The notes beneath the pieces are model-generated. The model searched no databases, was not told the DNA's origin, and was given only the letters and a program-made list of their open reading frames with translations. A stretch of DNA of 64,000 nucleotides, taken from positions 62,001 to 126,000 of the forward strand of contig JALQBC010000057.1 in the NCBI GenBank assembly GCA_023375675.1. The letters run 5' to 3'. The DNA is from Cytospora piceicola. Its lineage: Eukaryota; Ascomycota; Sordariomycetes; Diaporthales; Cytosporaceae. This document shows, piece after piece, positions 26,801-39,240 of this stretch. The translations under genes and the position numbers were made by a program. Every line of letters begins with the position of its first letter. The stretch's first letter is position 1.

Positions 26801-29800
26801 AGTATAATATAATAACATCTCTTTTTTATATACTTTAATTATAATTACTATAACTTTTAATAGCCTTAATAAGAATAAAGCTAAAAGCTTTTACTTTTTA
26901 TAAAAGTACTTTAACAGCTTAATAAAGGTATTATAAGTCTTTTATAAGCGGTAATTATAACATTTTCAATTTTTAAATATAAGATAATAGTAATAATATA
27001 ATACTATTTATCGAAAAAGATAAATCTTTATTAATCTACTTTTTAAAAAGGTATAAAGATAACAATCGCTGAATTAAATACTATTACCGTATCTTTTTTT
27101 AAACCTTTACTATAATTAAAACTATAACAGATACCGCTACCGCTACTATAAAATAAAAAAATACTAATAAGCTTTTAAGCTTTTATATAACTTTTTACAT
27201 TAATAATTAATTATAAAAGCTTTAAAATGTATATATAGGCCTCTCTCTTCTATAGTTATATACGCTTATTAATATACTATATTATTAATAAAAAGCTATA
27301 TATCCTTTAGTTTTTAACTACTTTTATAAGCCGTTTTATAATCTTTATAAAACCTTCTTTCTTTAGTAAATACTTAACTATATATTAAAACTAAATAAAA
27401 ATTATAGCGTTTTTTAAAGCTTAAAATAAGAATAAACAGTAAACTAGAAAGCTATATAACTTATTAAATAATAAGCTAAGAATATTTATAAATCCTAATT
27501 ATTATATAAGTATTTAGCCGAATTAGTTTTATACTATATCTTCTTAAATCTTTACTAGAAAAGCTAAAACTTATTATATTCATTATATCGGTATAACAGA
27601 TATTTATATTATAATTTAAAAAAAGCTAAAACCTTATTTTTAAATGAATATAAATTATTAATAAAATTATAAAATTTAAATAAATTAATATCGATAAAAA
27701 CTATTATAAAGTCTTACGTTATATATTAAATAAACTCACGTTTATTATATACTTATAGCCTTTATTACGTTAATAATAACATTTTAAGAATAATCGTTAT
27801 TTAAATATTTATAAAAGTATTTAAGTTTAAATATACCTTTTATATTTTATATACTTACTACGTTTTATAAAAAGCCTTTTAAAACTTTGAATTGACTTTT
27901 AAGTTATCTTTTAAATAAAAGAATAATATTAACGGTTATTTTATATAAAAATAGCTTAATAAAGACGTTTACTATTTCGATTATTAGTATAATAATAACT
28001 GCTAATAAAAAGGTTTTAGTTTTAAAGTAGTAACTTTAAGTTATTATAAATAAATTATTTTTAATAATCGTTATAACAATAAACGCTAGTAGCTATACTA
28101 AGGAAAGAAATGCTTTATTTATAAATAAAGGAGCTATTAGTTTATAAAGTATAGTGTTAAAAAGTAATAACGCTCTTAAAACTAGTATTTACTATTATAT
28201 AAATATTATAATACATTGGTTATAAAAACAGGCTTTATCGCTTTCTTAATTAACTATAAGGGCTATAATGCGCTTTATAATATCGGTAGCCTTACTAAGC
28301 AAAATAATAATAATAATAGTAAAGCTAATGTTTTTAAAGTTAAAATAGCTATATACTAGTTAATAAATACAGCCTTTCTTTATACTATATCTAATATAAT
28401 AACAAAGCCGGATATAAGGATAATATCGCCTTAGCCTTATAGTCTATCTTTTAAAAACGCTATTTAAAGTTAAAGCTTTACAGTATTACTTCTAATATAA
28501 AAACATTAGAGTTTTCGATTATAAACTATAACTAATATTTTGTTTTTTAATATAAAGATTCTTAAATAATTAAATAAAAATAGATAAAACTAAAAGCTAG
28601 TAAAGCTATTATTTAATTTATTTAAGAATTATAGCTATCTTCTTTTAGTATTCTTAATATCGGCTTACTAATTAAAGTTATAACCTTTTATATTATTAAC
28701 GCTTTCTTTATTTGTTTTTATATTTAAAATATAAATAAATAAGACGATTTTCTTTTAAAATACTATAAATAAGTTAATAGAAGGTAATAAATAAAGTAAA
28801 AAGAAAGCTATTTTTATTATTTAAAAGTAAAACACTAGCGCCTTTTATTAAAAGAAAAGCTATATCGTCTTTATTATTATTTCAGATACTTAATTATTAA
28901 TCGCTTCTTTTAGCATTTAATAAAGACTAGCTATAAGGTTAACGTTATAGCTTTTTAAATTATTATAAAGTTCTGCTATTATTATTAAATGTTTTTAAAA
29001 GTCTTACTTTTTAACGATTTAAATTTAATTTAAAACATAATTATAACTTTAATTATAAGCTTATTATAAGTGTTATATATTTACTTTAAAAGCTAGTACT
29101 TTATATAATAAACTTATTAATATATTTTTAAACAATAGGCTTTATTATAATATTATCTGTTAAAGATATAAAATAAGTCTTCTAAATAATATAAATAAAT
29201 ATATACTTTAAACCTTTTAAGTAACTAATTTGTAATATTTATATTAACGTTTTATTAATAAAGTTTTATAATAAAAATACAATTATAAGAATTATATATA
29301 AAAATAATAAATTAAGAATATATAATTAAATATATAAATAAAAGAAGTAACTTATATAGTTTTAAAATAAAACTTTAATAGAAAGAAGATATAACTTATT
29401 ATAAAATTAAAGTATTAAAAGGTTATATAATAAGAATTTTTAAATATAGCTTAAGTAAAACTAATATTATAAAAAAGAATTTTAATTAATTAAATAATAA
29501 ACTTAAGTTTAATTTATAAGAATAGGTACTGTACTACTACTATATACTATACTTCTACTTAATATTTTTATTATAATAATGTTTTTTTTAATTAGTTAAA
29601 ATAATAGCTACCTTATCTACTTATTTTAAAAACATTTTACTTTAACTTAATTATCTAAATTAATCTGCTTTAAACGTTATAATTTAAAAAATAAAGTAAC
29701 GTTCATTTTAATTAATTAGAAAAGGTAAGCTTATTATTTTAATATATAGTAAGTATATAATAGCAGTATAAATAGCTTAGCTGCCTTAATAGTATAAATA

Positions 29801-29813
29801 GCTATTATTTATA
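23841..29813. other. AT-rich RIP-degraded DNA, unassigned
   Basis: About 6 kb of strongly TpA-rich sequence. No open frame, LTR pair or recognisable catalytic motif was found by eye. The stretches near 26.2 kb and 22.3 kb share a short similar segment (AATAATAACAATTTA...CTTAACTTTTAAA), which hints at two copies of one degraded element. I cannot name the family. Confidence 0.5.
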
Positions 29814-29821
29814 TTAATTTA

Positions 29822-30549
29822 GAGAACGGAGATTTATACTACTAGTATAGACATTCGCACTACTGCTTTATACTATACATCGAGTTATAGCCTTTATCGC
29901 TGTAAATTAATCTGATTACCTAGCAACTTAACTACTTTAATTTAATCAGTTTAATTTAATTAGTTTAATTTAAGAGAACGGAGATTCGCACTACTAGTAT
30001 AGAGATTCGTACTGTTACGATGTATAGTACCTGAATTAGAAAGCGCTATCGCTACAGATTAATCTAATTAGCTAGACGAAGGCTGTCTTAGAGACAGTAA
30101 CTAATTAAAGCGATTGATTAAAGCGACTAATTAAAGCGACTGATTTAAACTGATTAGATTAAACTAATTGAATTGAACTGAATGAATTGAACTGATTGAA
30201 TTAAAGTGGTTAATTTGCTAGCTAATCAGATTAATCTGCAGCGATAAGGGCCTTTACTCGATGTACAGTACAAGGCAGCAGTGCGAATCTCTATACTAGC
30301 AGTACGAATCTCCGTTCTCTAATTTAATTAGTTTAATTTAATTAGTTTAATTCGATAAGTTTAAAGTAATCGCTTTAATTAATTCAATCAGTCGCTTTAA
30401 TTAGTTGCTATTAAACGTTATAATTCAGTATTTAAAGCAGCCTTTATCTAGCTAATTAGATTAATTTATAATAATAAGGCTTTCTAATTCAGGTTCTATA
30501 TATCGCAGCAGTACGAATCTCTATACTAGCAATATGAATCTCTGTTCTC
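29822..30549. mobile_element. short inverted-repeat element, copy 4 (outer, interrupted)
   Basis: Left half 29822-29973 and right half 30328-30549, with family termini (GAGAACGG left; GAATCTCTGTTCTC right) and the doubled module. Flanking 8-mers TTAATTTA and TTATTTTA match at 7 of 8. It is interrupted by copy 5, and the halves rejoin across the duplicated TAATTTAA. Confidence 0.9.
29974..30319. mobile_element. short inverted-repeat element, copy 5 (inner), 346 bp
   Basis: A full copy inside copy 4, with a perfect 8-bp target duplication TAATTTAA (29966-29973, 30320-30327). Both arms carry GAGATTCGCACT twice at 21-bp spacing. Fewer RIP changes than the outer copy, in line with being younger. 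Confidence 0.95.
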
Positions 30550-30557
30550 TTATTTTA

Positions 30558-32766
30558 AGTTTATATTAATATTTAATAGTAAAATAATTAACTTATATTA
30601 AAAGATTAAATATATAAGTATAGTATATATAGTTTAGTATTTAATTATATTATAAAACTGCTAATTATAGTAAGTATATAATACTACTTATAAAGAAATA
30701 TAAGCTATTATTAAAATATATATTTTAAAAGTAAACTTAAAATATATTTTTAGTAATAAAGTTCTTATTTAATAATAGCTAATACTATTTAAATTAAGTT
30801 TATAAATGTTTTTAGTTATTAATTTAAAGCTTTTAGCTAAGATATTAAACTTATATAGAATAATATATTATATTTTATAAAATAGTTTAATATAATGTAT
30901 TACTTTATAAATAAAGCTCTTTTAAGGTAAATAAATTAATTATTTAGTTATTTAGTTTTAAACTTTATAATAAGTTATTAAATTTATAAACTCTTTACTT
31001 AAATTCTAGTTATAAAAGTTAAATAATTATATTAAGTACTTAATAACTAGTTTATTATATATAGTTATAATATACTTATAAGCTATTTTAAATAAGTTTT
31101 ATTATTTAATAGCTTCTCTTTAGTTAATATAAACGCTTAAAAAAGAACTTTCTTTTATTATATATATATATTATAAATAGCTTCTTATAACGGTATTATA
31201 AACGCTTTATAAGCCTACTATAATTATATACTTTAAAGAATTATAATACTACCTTTTAACATTATATATAAGCTTTAAAGCTCGAGCTAATAATATAGCC
31301 TTCCTTTATTAAAGCTTAAAGATAGTTAGTAAAAGAAGACATAATATCAGGAGGTATATATAGCCTAAATAAGATAAAGTAATATAGGTAACTATATAAA
31401 GGTATATACTATTAAGTAGCTAGCGCTAGTATAGCTAGTAACGGCTTTATAAACAAATATACTATATAAGCGTTAAAACTTTATATTATTTAATAACCGG
31501 GTACGTTTTAATAATATATAAAGTATATTTTATAAACTGCTTATAATAAAAGTTTATCTGTTTTAATAACAGTAAGGTATTAATTTATAAATACCTTACC
31601 TTTATTTAATACTATTGCTTTTCTTGTTTTCTTTTATATCTGATTAGTATTTAAATTTAACTTTTATTTAAAACCAATCTTTAACGTTTTTATAAAGTAC
31701 GTTAACTATTTTAATTAATTAAATAACTTTTAAACCTTTTTAATAATATCTATAATTATACTTTTTCTTCTTTCTTTCTTTAATAGTAACGGTAAAAATA
31801 GCTTTAATAGCTATAATAATAACAAACCTTCCGAGGTAATAATAACTTTTAATATAGCTATAAAGTAACCTTTATATAATAATATAACGATATCTGGTAT
31901 TGTATTTTTAATATCTTTACTATTATTTAAGAAAAACATTTAAAATAATATTAAGGTTATTATAATTACTTTTTAAGCCTAACGTTAAAATTATAAGTAA
32001 GTATATACCGACTTTACTATACTTATATAAAACCTTTCCGATATTACTAGCGTTATTAAGTGGTTCTCTTTATTTAATACGTGTACTAGAGCTTTATAAG
32101 TATTATTAAAGTAGCTTTTCCCTACTACTTTATCTTATTATAAACCTTTTAATAAAGGTTAACTTAAAAACTAACTTTATTATAATAATTATATCTTAAC
32201 GTAAAGAAGTAGTTGAACTAACTCTATTATATAACGTATTTAAATAAGTAAAAGTCTTATAAAAAGCCTGTATTAGTCTTATATAAAAACATAAAGCCAA
32301 TTTAATATAAGAGCAGGATTAACCTTTATAAAAAGAAATATATATAAACAGCTGCTATTACGCCGAACGCGATATAATTTGAAATTAGCTTATATAAAGT
32401 AACTTACAGCTTTTATAAAGCTTATAATAATAACCTTAACGGTTTACCTGTTAAGGTTATAACAGTTTAATAATACGTTATTACTACTGTTTATTAAAAT
32501 CTTTTATATTGCCTTTTAATATAAATAATAAAAATAAAAGTCTGCTTAATAATACTGTCGCCTGCTTATATATATCGCTATCGTTATAACTCTTTAACTA
32601 AGATATAAGGAAAGGTCTTTATTAAAGGTGTTAAATTTAGTATAAAAGAAAGTATTAATAGAAAAAGCGTATATTAGTTTTAGCCGAACTAAATAGTTAT
32701 TCCTTTATAAAAAGGTAATTTATAATAGTAATATCGTCGGTTTTTAGCTATATACTTATTAGCTTA
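30558..32766. other. AT-rich RIP-degraded DNA, unassigned
   Basis: No gene. Scattered GC-richer stretches at about 31.3-31.5 and 31.8-32.7 kb suggest an old coding repeat, but I could not match it to a family. Confidence 0.5.
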
Positions 32767-32774
32767 TATAAGTA

Positions 32775-33314
32775 GAGAGCGAGGATTTGTACTGCCGAGG
32801 CGAGGATTCGTACTTCTAGAATGTACCTTTTTACTAGCAATCTTCTTAACTTTCACTTAAGTTTAAAAGCTTATATTTAGCTTACTAAGTAAATAATCTT
32901 TAATTTTAAACTTAAATATAAGCTATAAATTCAAGCTTAATATTTCTATATAAGTTATATACATCTTATTATATTATATATAAAGTTATAAAAGTTTATA
33001 TTAACAGCTTAGTTAAGGTAAGTAGAAACTTTCGATTTCCTTAAAATCTTTTAAAGCTTTATAAGTTTACCTTTAATTTTAACTATATATTCTACCTTTT
33101 ACCCTACTATATTATATATTAATTAATAGGCTTGAAGCTTATTAATTAGATTCTGTTTAAATTATTTAATTTGCTTAATTAAATCGCTAGATACAGAGGT
33201 TTAAACTTAGCTTTAAATCAGACCTTAATCTAACGAATCACAGGCATGCATTCGCCCTACAGGTATAAAACCTAAGTACGAATCCTCGTCTCGGCAGTAC
33301 AAATCCTCGCTCTC
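32775..33314. mobile_element. 540-bp inverted-repeat element, second terminal type
   Basis: Termini are GAGAGCGAGGATTTGTACTG at the left and its inverse CAGTACAAATCCTCGCTCTC at the right. Each arm contains a GCGAGGATTYGTACT module twice at 21-bp spacing. Perfect 8-bp target duplication TATAAGTA (32767-32774, 33315-33322). No coding frame. The perfect duplication and surviving CpA sites indicate insertion after most RIP in this region. The architecture matches the GAGAACGG family and the neighbouring MULE, but the module sequence differs. Confidence 0.93.
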
Positions 33315-33365
33315 TATAAGTAATCTCGTTATATTCCGGTAGTAGTATTATTAGTATTTGTTAAT

Positions 33366-36300
33366 AAGAACAGCTATTTGTACTGCTAGGGCAGCTAATC
33401 GTACTGCTGCTATATACAATATATAGTGCCCGGGCTATAGCCCCTTTTAATTAGCCTAAAAAAAACTTAAGCGTTACGCTAGTCCCTTATCGCTTATTAA
33501 TTGCCTGCCGCGGCTTATATTCAACGTTAACCTATTACTAATTTTACGATATATAGGTTACCTAACACTAATAGCAACTTTAATTAAGACTTCGATTTAT
33601 ATTATAAAGCTGTATATACTTAACTACTACCTGTATCGTCGAGATTATTATTCTGATTAATTACGCTAGCCTTATTTACTTATTTCTGTCGTTTAGATTT
33701 TAATTTACTATTTATCTCGCTATATTATATACTCCTGATTATAGTTACCTAGCTTTCGAAGACTAAGCCGAATATTAATACTAAAACGAAACCTTTACTA
33801 CCTATAACAACTTTTATTATGCCTTTTTTAGCCCTTTCGGTAATTCGAAACTGTTTATAGCTAGTTATACGACGTTCTTTAACCTAAAAGATAAACTAGA
33901 TTACTTTACCTCGCGGTTTAAGTAAAAGACGATTATATAAGATTCCGGCAAGATATATCGTTATTTATATTATAATAAAGGCTAAATTCGGGCTAGTATA
34001 GCTATCTAAAAGGCATTTCGCACTATTAAGGTAGGCTGCTAATAAACCGCCTTCGCCTATCGTATTAGATTTACGAACTAAAACTAAGTTTTCGAGATTA
34101 AAAACGATATATATAAAGGCTACGGTTTAAAACTATACCCCGAAGCTTAATATAGCTATACTAAAATTATATTAAAGATAAAGGAATTTATAGGTATAAA
34201 GATAGAAACTAATCCTTTTATACGTTTATAACGGCTAAAACGTAAGCTTTTAGCTTCCTTTTCCGGGATATAGTTTAAGCTTAATATAATAAAGAATTTT
34301 ATTTAAGGCTAGCGAAAAAAGAAATTAAAGGTCTTATAGCCGGCGATAGTAACCTTTAATAAGTTTTAGGCTAAAGGTTACTAGTTTAAATAGTATACTA
34401 ACGATAATAGTAATATTAACGGTATATTCTAAGCTATACCTTAACAGATCTAATAGCTATAGCGGTTCGGCCGGCGGGTAGCTATTAACTATACGTATAA
34501 TATAAATAATAAGAAGATACCGTTCTTTTAAAGTATAGGCGTTTCTTATATAGGTAAAATCGTCGTTTTCTTTTAAGGCTTTATTAATAATAAGTACGAA
34601 AAAGGCTTCCGATAGCTCTTATAGTAGTAGAAATAGCTTTTATTATACTACGGTCTATTTAACCCGGCTATAGTTATTACTAACTATAACGATACTACTA
34701 TTAATACCGTAGACTAAACGTTCGATAGTACTTTTAACGAAGGAAATAAAAAGATAAAATACTAGCTTTATATTTTTTATATAAATATAAACATTATTTT
34801 AAATATTAAAAAAAAGTAAAAAACATATTAAACCGATAGCTAAACCTTACTCGACGATAATATCTATACTAATAAGCGATATAATACCGATAATATAAAG
34901 TAATATAAGAAAAATAATACCGATCTCTGCAGCTTAAATATACCGGCGTAAAGTAAATCTTTTATATTAAACGCTATACCTATCGAGATCCTTTATATAA
35001 AGTAAGGCCTGTTCGACCTTATACGCTTTATAGAGTATAGCCCTTAGCGCGAGATATATAACTAAGCTTAACAGTAGTTAAAAACCTAGTTTACCGATTA
35101 AAAGGCTATTATTAGCTATTTCGAATAATATTATATAAATAAAAAGAAGGTAATTATCGTTAAATAAGTAAAGTATAAGGTCTGTTAGATTCGAAACTAT
35201 AGCCTACGTATAACTTTATTAACAGAATTATAATACCGCCGAGTAAAAACTTTTTTAAGCTATAGGTTCGGTTATATTAATAAGCTAGCCGACTACGTTA
35301 ATTATACCTTTAAGCTTACAGCACGCTAATATATTATAAAAGAAAGTAAGTAAATCGGAGCTTAACTAATAGACTATAATAGTATTATCTAAATAGGTAA
35401 CCTACTATAGAAATACTTAAGGTAAAGCTTTAACTACGTTAAATACGAATATAACCTTGTACAGCTAACCTATAACGGCAGAAGATTATATATAAAATAT
35501 AACGATAGCTATACCTAATAAGCCTACTATAGTACGCTTTATAAATACTAGCTCTTTATAAATATTATCGAAAACCTTAACCGTAGCTTTTATAAAAGTA
35601 ATCTCGATAGCTTTTATTAGCTAAACCGCGACCTTACCGACTATAACCTACTCCTTGTAATCGGTAAGTCTATAATTATTATAGTAATATATAACCGGCC
35701 GTATAATATTAGTACCTTCTCGGCTAGTAAACAGAGTATTTTTAGTATAGCTGTACTATTATAAAAGACGGTATCTACTACGAGAAATCTAAGTAAGAAG
35801 TTTATAGATTAAAGCAGAAGGGCTAAAGATAGGATAAAGTAAACATTTTTATCGGTTTAGAAAGTAAATTCCTAATAAGAGTTTAGTAATAGCCTTATAT
35901 AAATAGATATTATAAACGCTATACCGGCTATACTACCGCCGGCTAAAAAGCACGGCCGGCTTAAAGTATCGAAAAGTAAGCTAAATATATCTATAGATAA
36001 AAAGTCTACAGGTTTATAATAAGTAAAAAAAGCACGTTTAGCCCCGAAGGCACTAAAAACTAATATTAATAGTTTAGCCTAGGTAGTTAAAACGTTTAAT
36101 AATATAAAAGCCGCCGACGAAATATAAGTAGCTAGCTATAAAGCCTATTAATATCGTCGCCTTTATTGCTTTTATCGCTTTAATCGAAATTAGTTCTAGT
36201 CGATTTAAAGCGTTATAACTAGCCGGTATTATAAGTATAGTAGCACTTAAACGTATTGCCTACTATATAACTATATACTGTAATTTAATTAGATATATTT

Positions 36301-36559
36301 ATACTATCTTAAAGGCCTTAATTTAACGATTATAATATATATTAAATTATTTTTATTTAACTAGAAATAAGGGTAGCGTAGCTTATAATAGTTATATATT
36401 TAATATAGGTAATAACTATTTAATTGCTGTTAATTCTATATATACCGGCAGGTAACAGGCAGGCCGGCTAGCTTATACAGAATAGGCCTAGTAAGGTACT
36501 ATATATTGTATATAGCAGCAGTACGATTAGCTGCCTTAGCAGTACGAATAGCTGTTCTC
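33366..36559 (+). mobile_element. 3.2-kb Mutator-like (MULE) element with doubled-module termini
   Basis: Inverted termini run more than 60 bp inward, from (G/A)AGAACAGCTATTYGTACTG. They contain CAGCTAWTYGTACTGCT twice at 21-bp spacing, then an imperfect TATATACAATATATAGT. The flanking 8-mers TTGTTAAT (33358-33365) and TTATTAAT (36560-36567) differ by one RIP-type change. The interior encodes a mutated MULE transposase. It is the only member of the doubled-module elements here with coding remains, so it is the best candidate for an autonomous form. GC is higher than in the surroundings, suggesting moderate RIP. Confidence 0.9.
33960..35100 (+). pseudogene. MULE transposase remnant
   Basis: In one frame with stops: an N-terminal FLYWCH/FAR1-like DNA-binding segment (TAFAYRIRF...VFEIKNDIYKG, about 34040-34125), then the MULE catalytic core. 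RRVAINYTYNINNKKIPF (about 34470-34520) matches the first-Asp block xxxDxTYxTNxYxxPL, with Asp read as Asn at 34487-34489. SIGVSYIGKIVVFF and FINNKYEKGFR follow. AIVITNYNDTTINTV matches the second-Asp block, with Asn at 34682-34684, 65 residues after the first. LYIFYININ resembles the CxWHxxxN block after that. Trp and Gln codons are stops. The transposase type is clear; the protein is inactive. Confidence 0.88.
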
Positions 36560-36567
36560 TTATTAAT

Positions 36568-38900
36568 TTAGTTTTATATTTATTAATTTATTTATATAGT
36601 TATAAAATATTTCTATAATAATATCGTAAGTATTTAATAGTATACTTATTAGTTTATATATTTATATATATTAGTTTTCAGTACTTTGTTTACTTAAAAC
36701 TTATTTATTTTAAATAATAAGTTCTTAAGTAAAGATTATAATAAGTACTAAAGCGTTTAATATAAACTTTTATTAAAGCTATATTATTTACAGAAGAAAA
36801 GAGGTACTAGAGCGTTATAATATTATAGTTAAAACTAGTTTTTATATCCTTATAAAGTTTTTAAAGCTATTACTTAACTAATATTATATAGCGTTTACCT
36901 TTCTTTAATATATTCTTAATAGCTAAAATCTTTTTAAAAAGTAGTTTATTAAAAATAAAACCTAAAATAAAATAAAGTTAAATATTTATCTTATTTTAAA
37001 ATATAAAAGAATTATTTAAAGCGCTTTTAACTAGTTTTATATAAAATAATAAATAAATACTACTTAATATATTAAAAGTAACTATAAGTAAGCTAAAACT
37101 AGTAATAATAGTATATTTAATAAAAAGCTAGTTAAGCTTTTATTTAAAACAATTAGTTTTAATATAATAAAAAGAAAGCTAAACTTTATTATATATAATA
37201 TACTTTTTAGCTAAGTAATACTAATAAATTATTTTAAGCTTTTATTATTACTATATATAAGCTATTATAATTTAAATAAAATCTGTATTTTATAAAAGTA
37301 GTTAAAACTAATAATAGTATACTATTATTAAAATTATTTAAAAGACGGTTAAAACGTTATATTTATTAAAAACTAATTAACTAAATACTAAATACTTATC
37401 TAAATTAAATTAAACAAATATATAATAAATATAAAAATACTGTTATATTTTTTAATTAACGTTTTCTACTCTTTTATTTACATATAAATAGTATATTATT
37501 AAAATAACGTTATAAAGTCTTTATAATATAATATAAGTAAGGTTAAAATTCTTTTACTTAATCCGATTTATAACTATTAATAATAAAATAAAATAAGCTA
37601 TAAAACCGCTATTAAACGTTATAAAAACAGATAGTATACTTTTTAGCCTTTATAAATCTTATTATCTTTAGTTAAACGTTTTTTAAAAACAGCTAATAAT
37701 ACTTATTAAGTATAAAAAGGAAAAGTTAGTATAAGTAAAAAAGTAAGTTATAAAGTTAATATAAATTTAAAATTTTAAGAATTTAAAAACTAATAAAACT
37801 TAAACTAAGCTTTATTATAAACGTTAAAATAATATACTTTAAGTATATATATAGATATTTTAAATAAAGTAATAAATATTTTAATTATTCTGTTTTAATA
37901 ATAGTTTTACTATAAGATAGTAAATATACTATTATAGCTTAAATAGCTAGTAAATAAAAGTATATAAATTTATTAAAGTAGTTATAAAGTTAAAGCTTTT
38001 TATATAAAGGTTAAAGTTATTTTTAATATAATAAAGCTTTTTTTATATTAAAAAATAGATAATTGCTAATTTAAATAGTAGTTACTTAAAGATAATATAA
38101 ATAGTTTATATAAATACTTACGTTTTATAATATTTATTAATCGAGATTTTTAAAAAGAGAAAAACTTAAAGAAAGATAGAAATACTTAAGTAAAAGATTA
38201 ATATTAATAAATAAAAGTAATTAAATAAGAAATAATAATCGGTTAAAAGGTTTAAACGTAAAGCTACTCTTTATCGGCTATATTTTATTCTTTATAAATA
38301 AATATATTAAAGTATACTATAAAGGATTTTAAGTAGTACTTTAAGTAATAGTAAACTAAAAAAAAGAGTTTTAAAATACTAAGCTTAATATTTAAAAATA
38401 AAGTATAATTTTATAAAATATCTTAAGCTTATTAAAGTTTAAAGTTAAGCGTAGTTACTTTATCGGCGTTATATTTTAAGCGTTAATATAAGTAAGTTCG
38501 TTTTTATATATCTTTTCTTATATATACGTTTTATATTTATTTCGCCTTATTAAGCTTAACGTTTAAATACTTTTATTTTACTATTTTATTATTTTATAAT
38601 TAAGTAATTAATTTCTTATCTTAATATTCTTTTAAGTTTATAAGAATATTTTATTTACTTTTAAAAATACTTATACCTTTAAGTTTAAAAGTTATTTTAT
38701 TAAGTTCTTTATTATTATTATATACTTACTTAAGTACTATAGTTTAAATAATACTTATACTTATTATATTAAAGTCTATTCCGGTATTAAAATATCCTTT
38801 AAAATTACCGGCGGTAGTTATTATAATAGTAGTATTTATAGTTTTAGTTTTAGTTTTAAAAAAGCCTTTATTATATCGTTTATATCGCCTTATCCTCTTT
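36568..38900. other. AT-rich RIP-degraded DNA, unassigned
   Basis: No readable gene. If the copia remnant at 39 kb is part of a complete minus-strand element, its reverse transcriptase should lie here, but I could not recognise a YVDD block. Confidence 0.5.
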
Positions 38901-39059
38901 ACTTTTTAATTAAAGCTTATTTATTATTATTAATATTATCTTTATAAATTAAGTTTAAAGATATAAGTAAATCTTAAAGGTAATCGGCTATAACTGTCTG
39001 TCTTCTTTATAGTTTATACAAGCTATATAGCTTTTAAAATCCGTTCGATTTATATAATA

Positions 39060-39240
39060 AAGATAAATATTTTATAGTTATATAGATTATAAACCTTTAT
39101 TTTATCGAAGTAAACATTATAACTTACAATTACTTTTTCTATTTTTAATACTTATATTTTAAAGTAATTTAACGCTTTATATCTTATTAAATAGCTTAAA
39201 TAAGCCTTGTTTAATTTAATATATTAAAGTTTAAGCTACT
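39060..39240 (-). pseudogene. Ty1/copia polyprotein remnant (integrase C-terminal region)
   Basis: Minus-strand translation reads AYLSYLIRYKALNYFKIxV followed by LKIEKVIVSYNVYFDKIKVY. This matches the copia signature KARxGYLVGYxxxNxYRIWxP...KVIxSRDVxFDExxxY, with RIP-type substitutions and stops at Trp positions. Flanking minus-strand DNA (up to about 39.9 kb) probably belongs to the same integrase, but no LTRs were found, so element limits are unknown. Confidence 0.75.

Noticed and set aside
33366..36559. hAT element, because of the 8-bp target duplication
   Set aside because: The translated core matches MULE catalytic blocks (xDxTYxTNxYxxPL and the second Asp block 65 residues later), not a hAT dimerisation domain.
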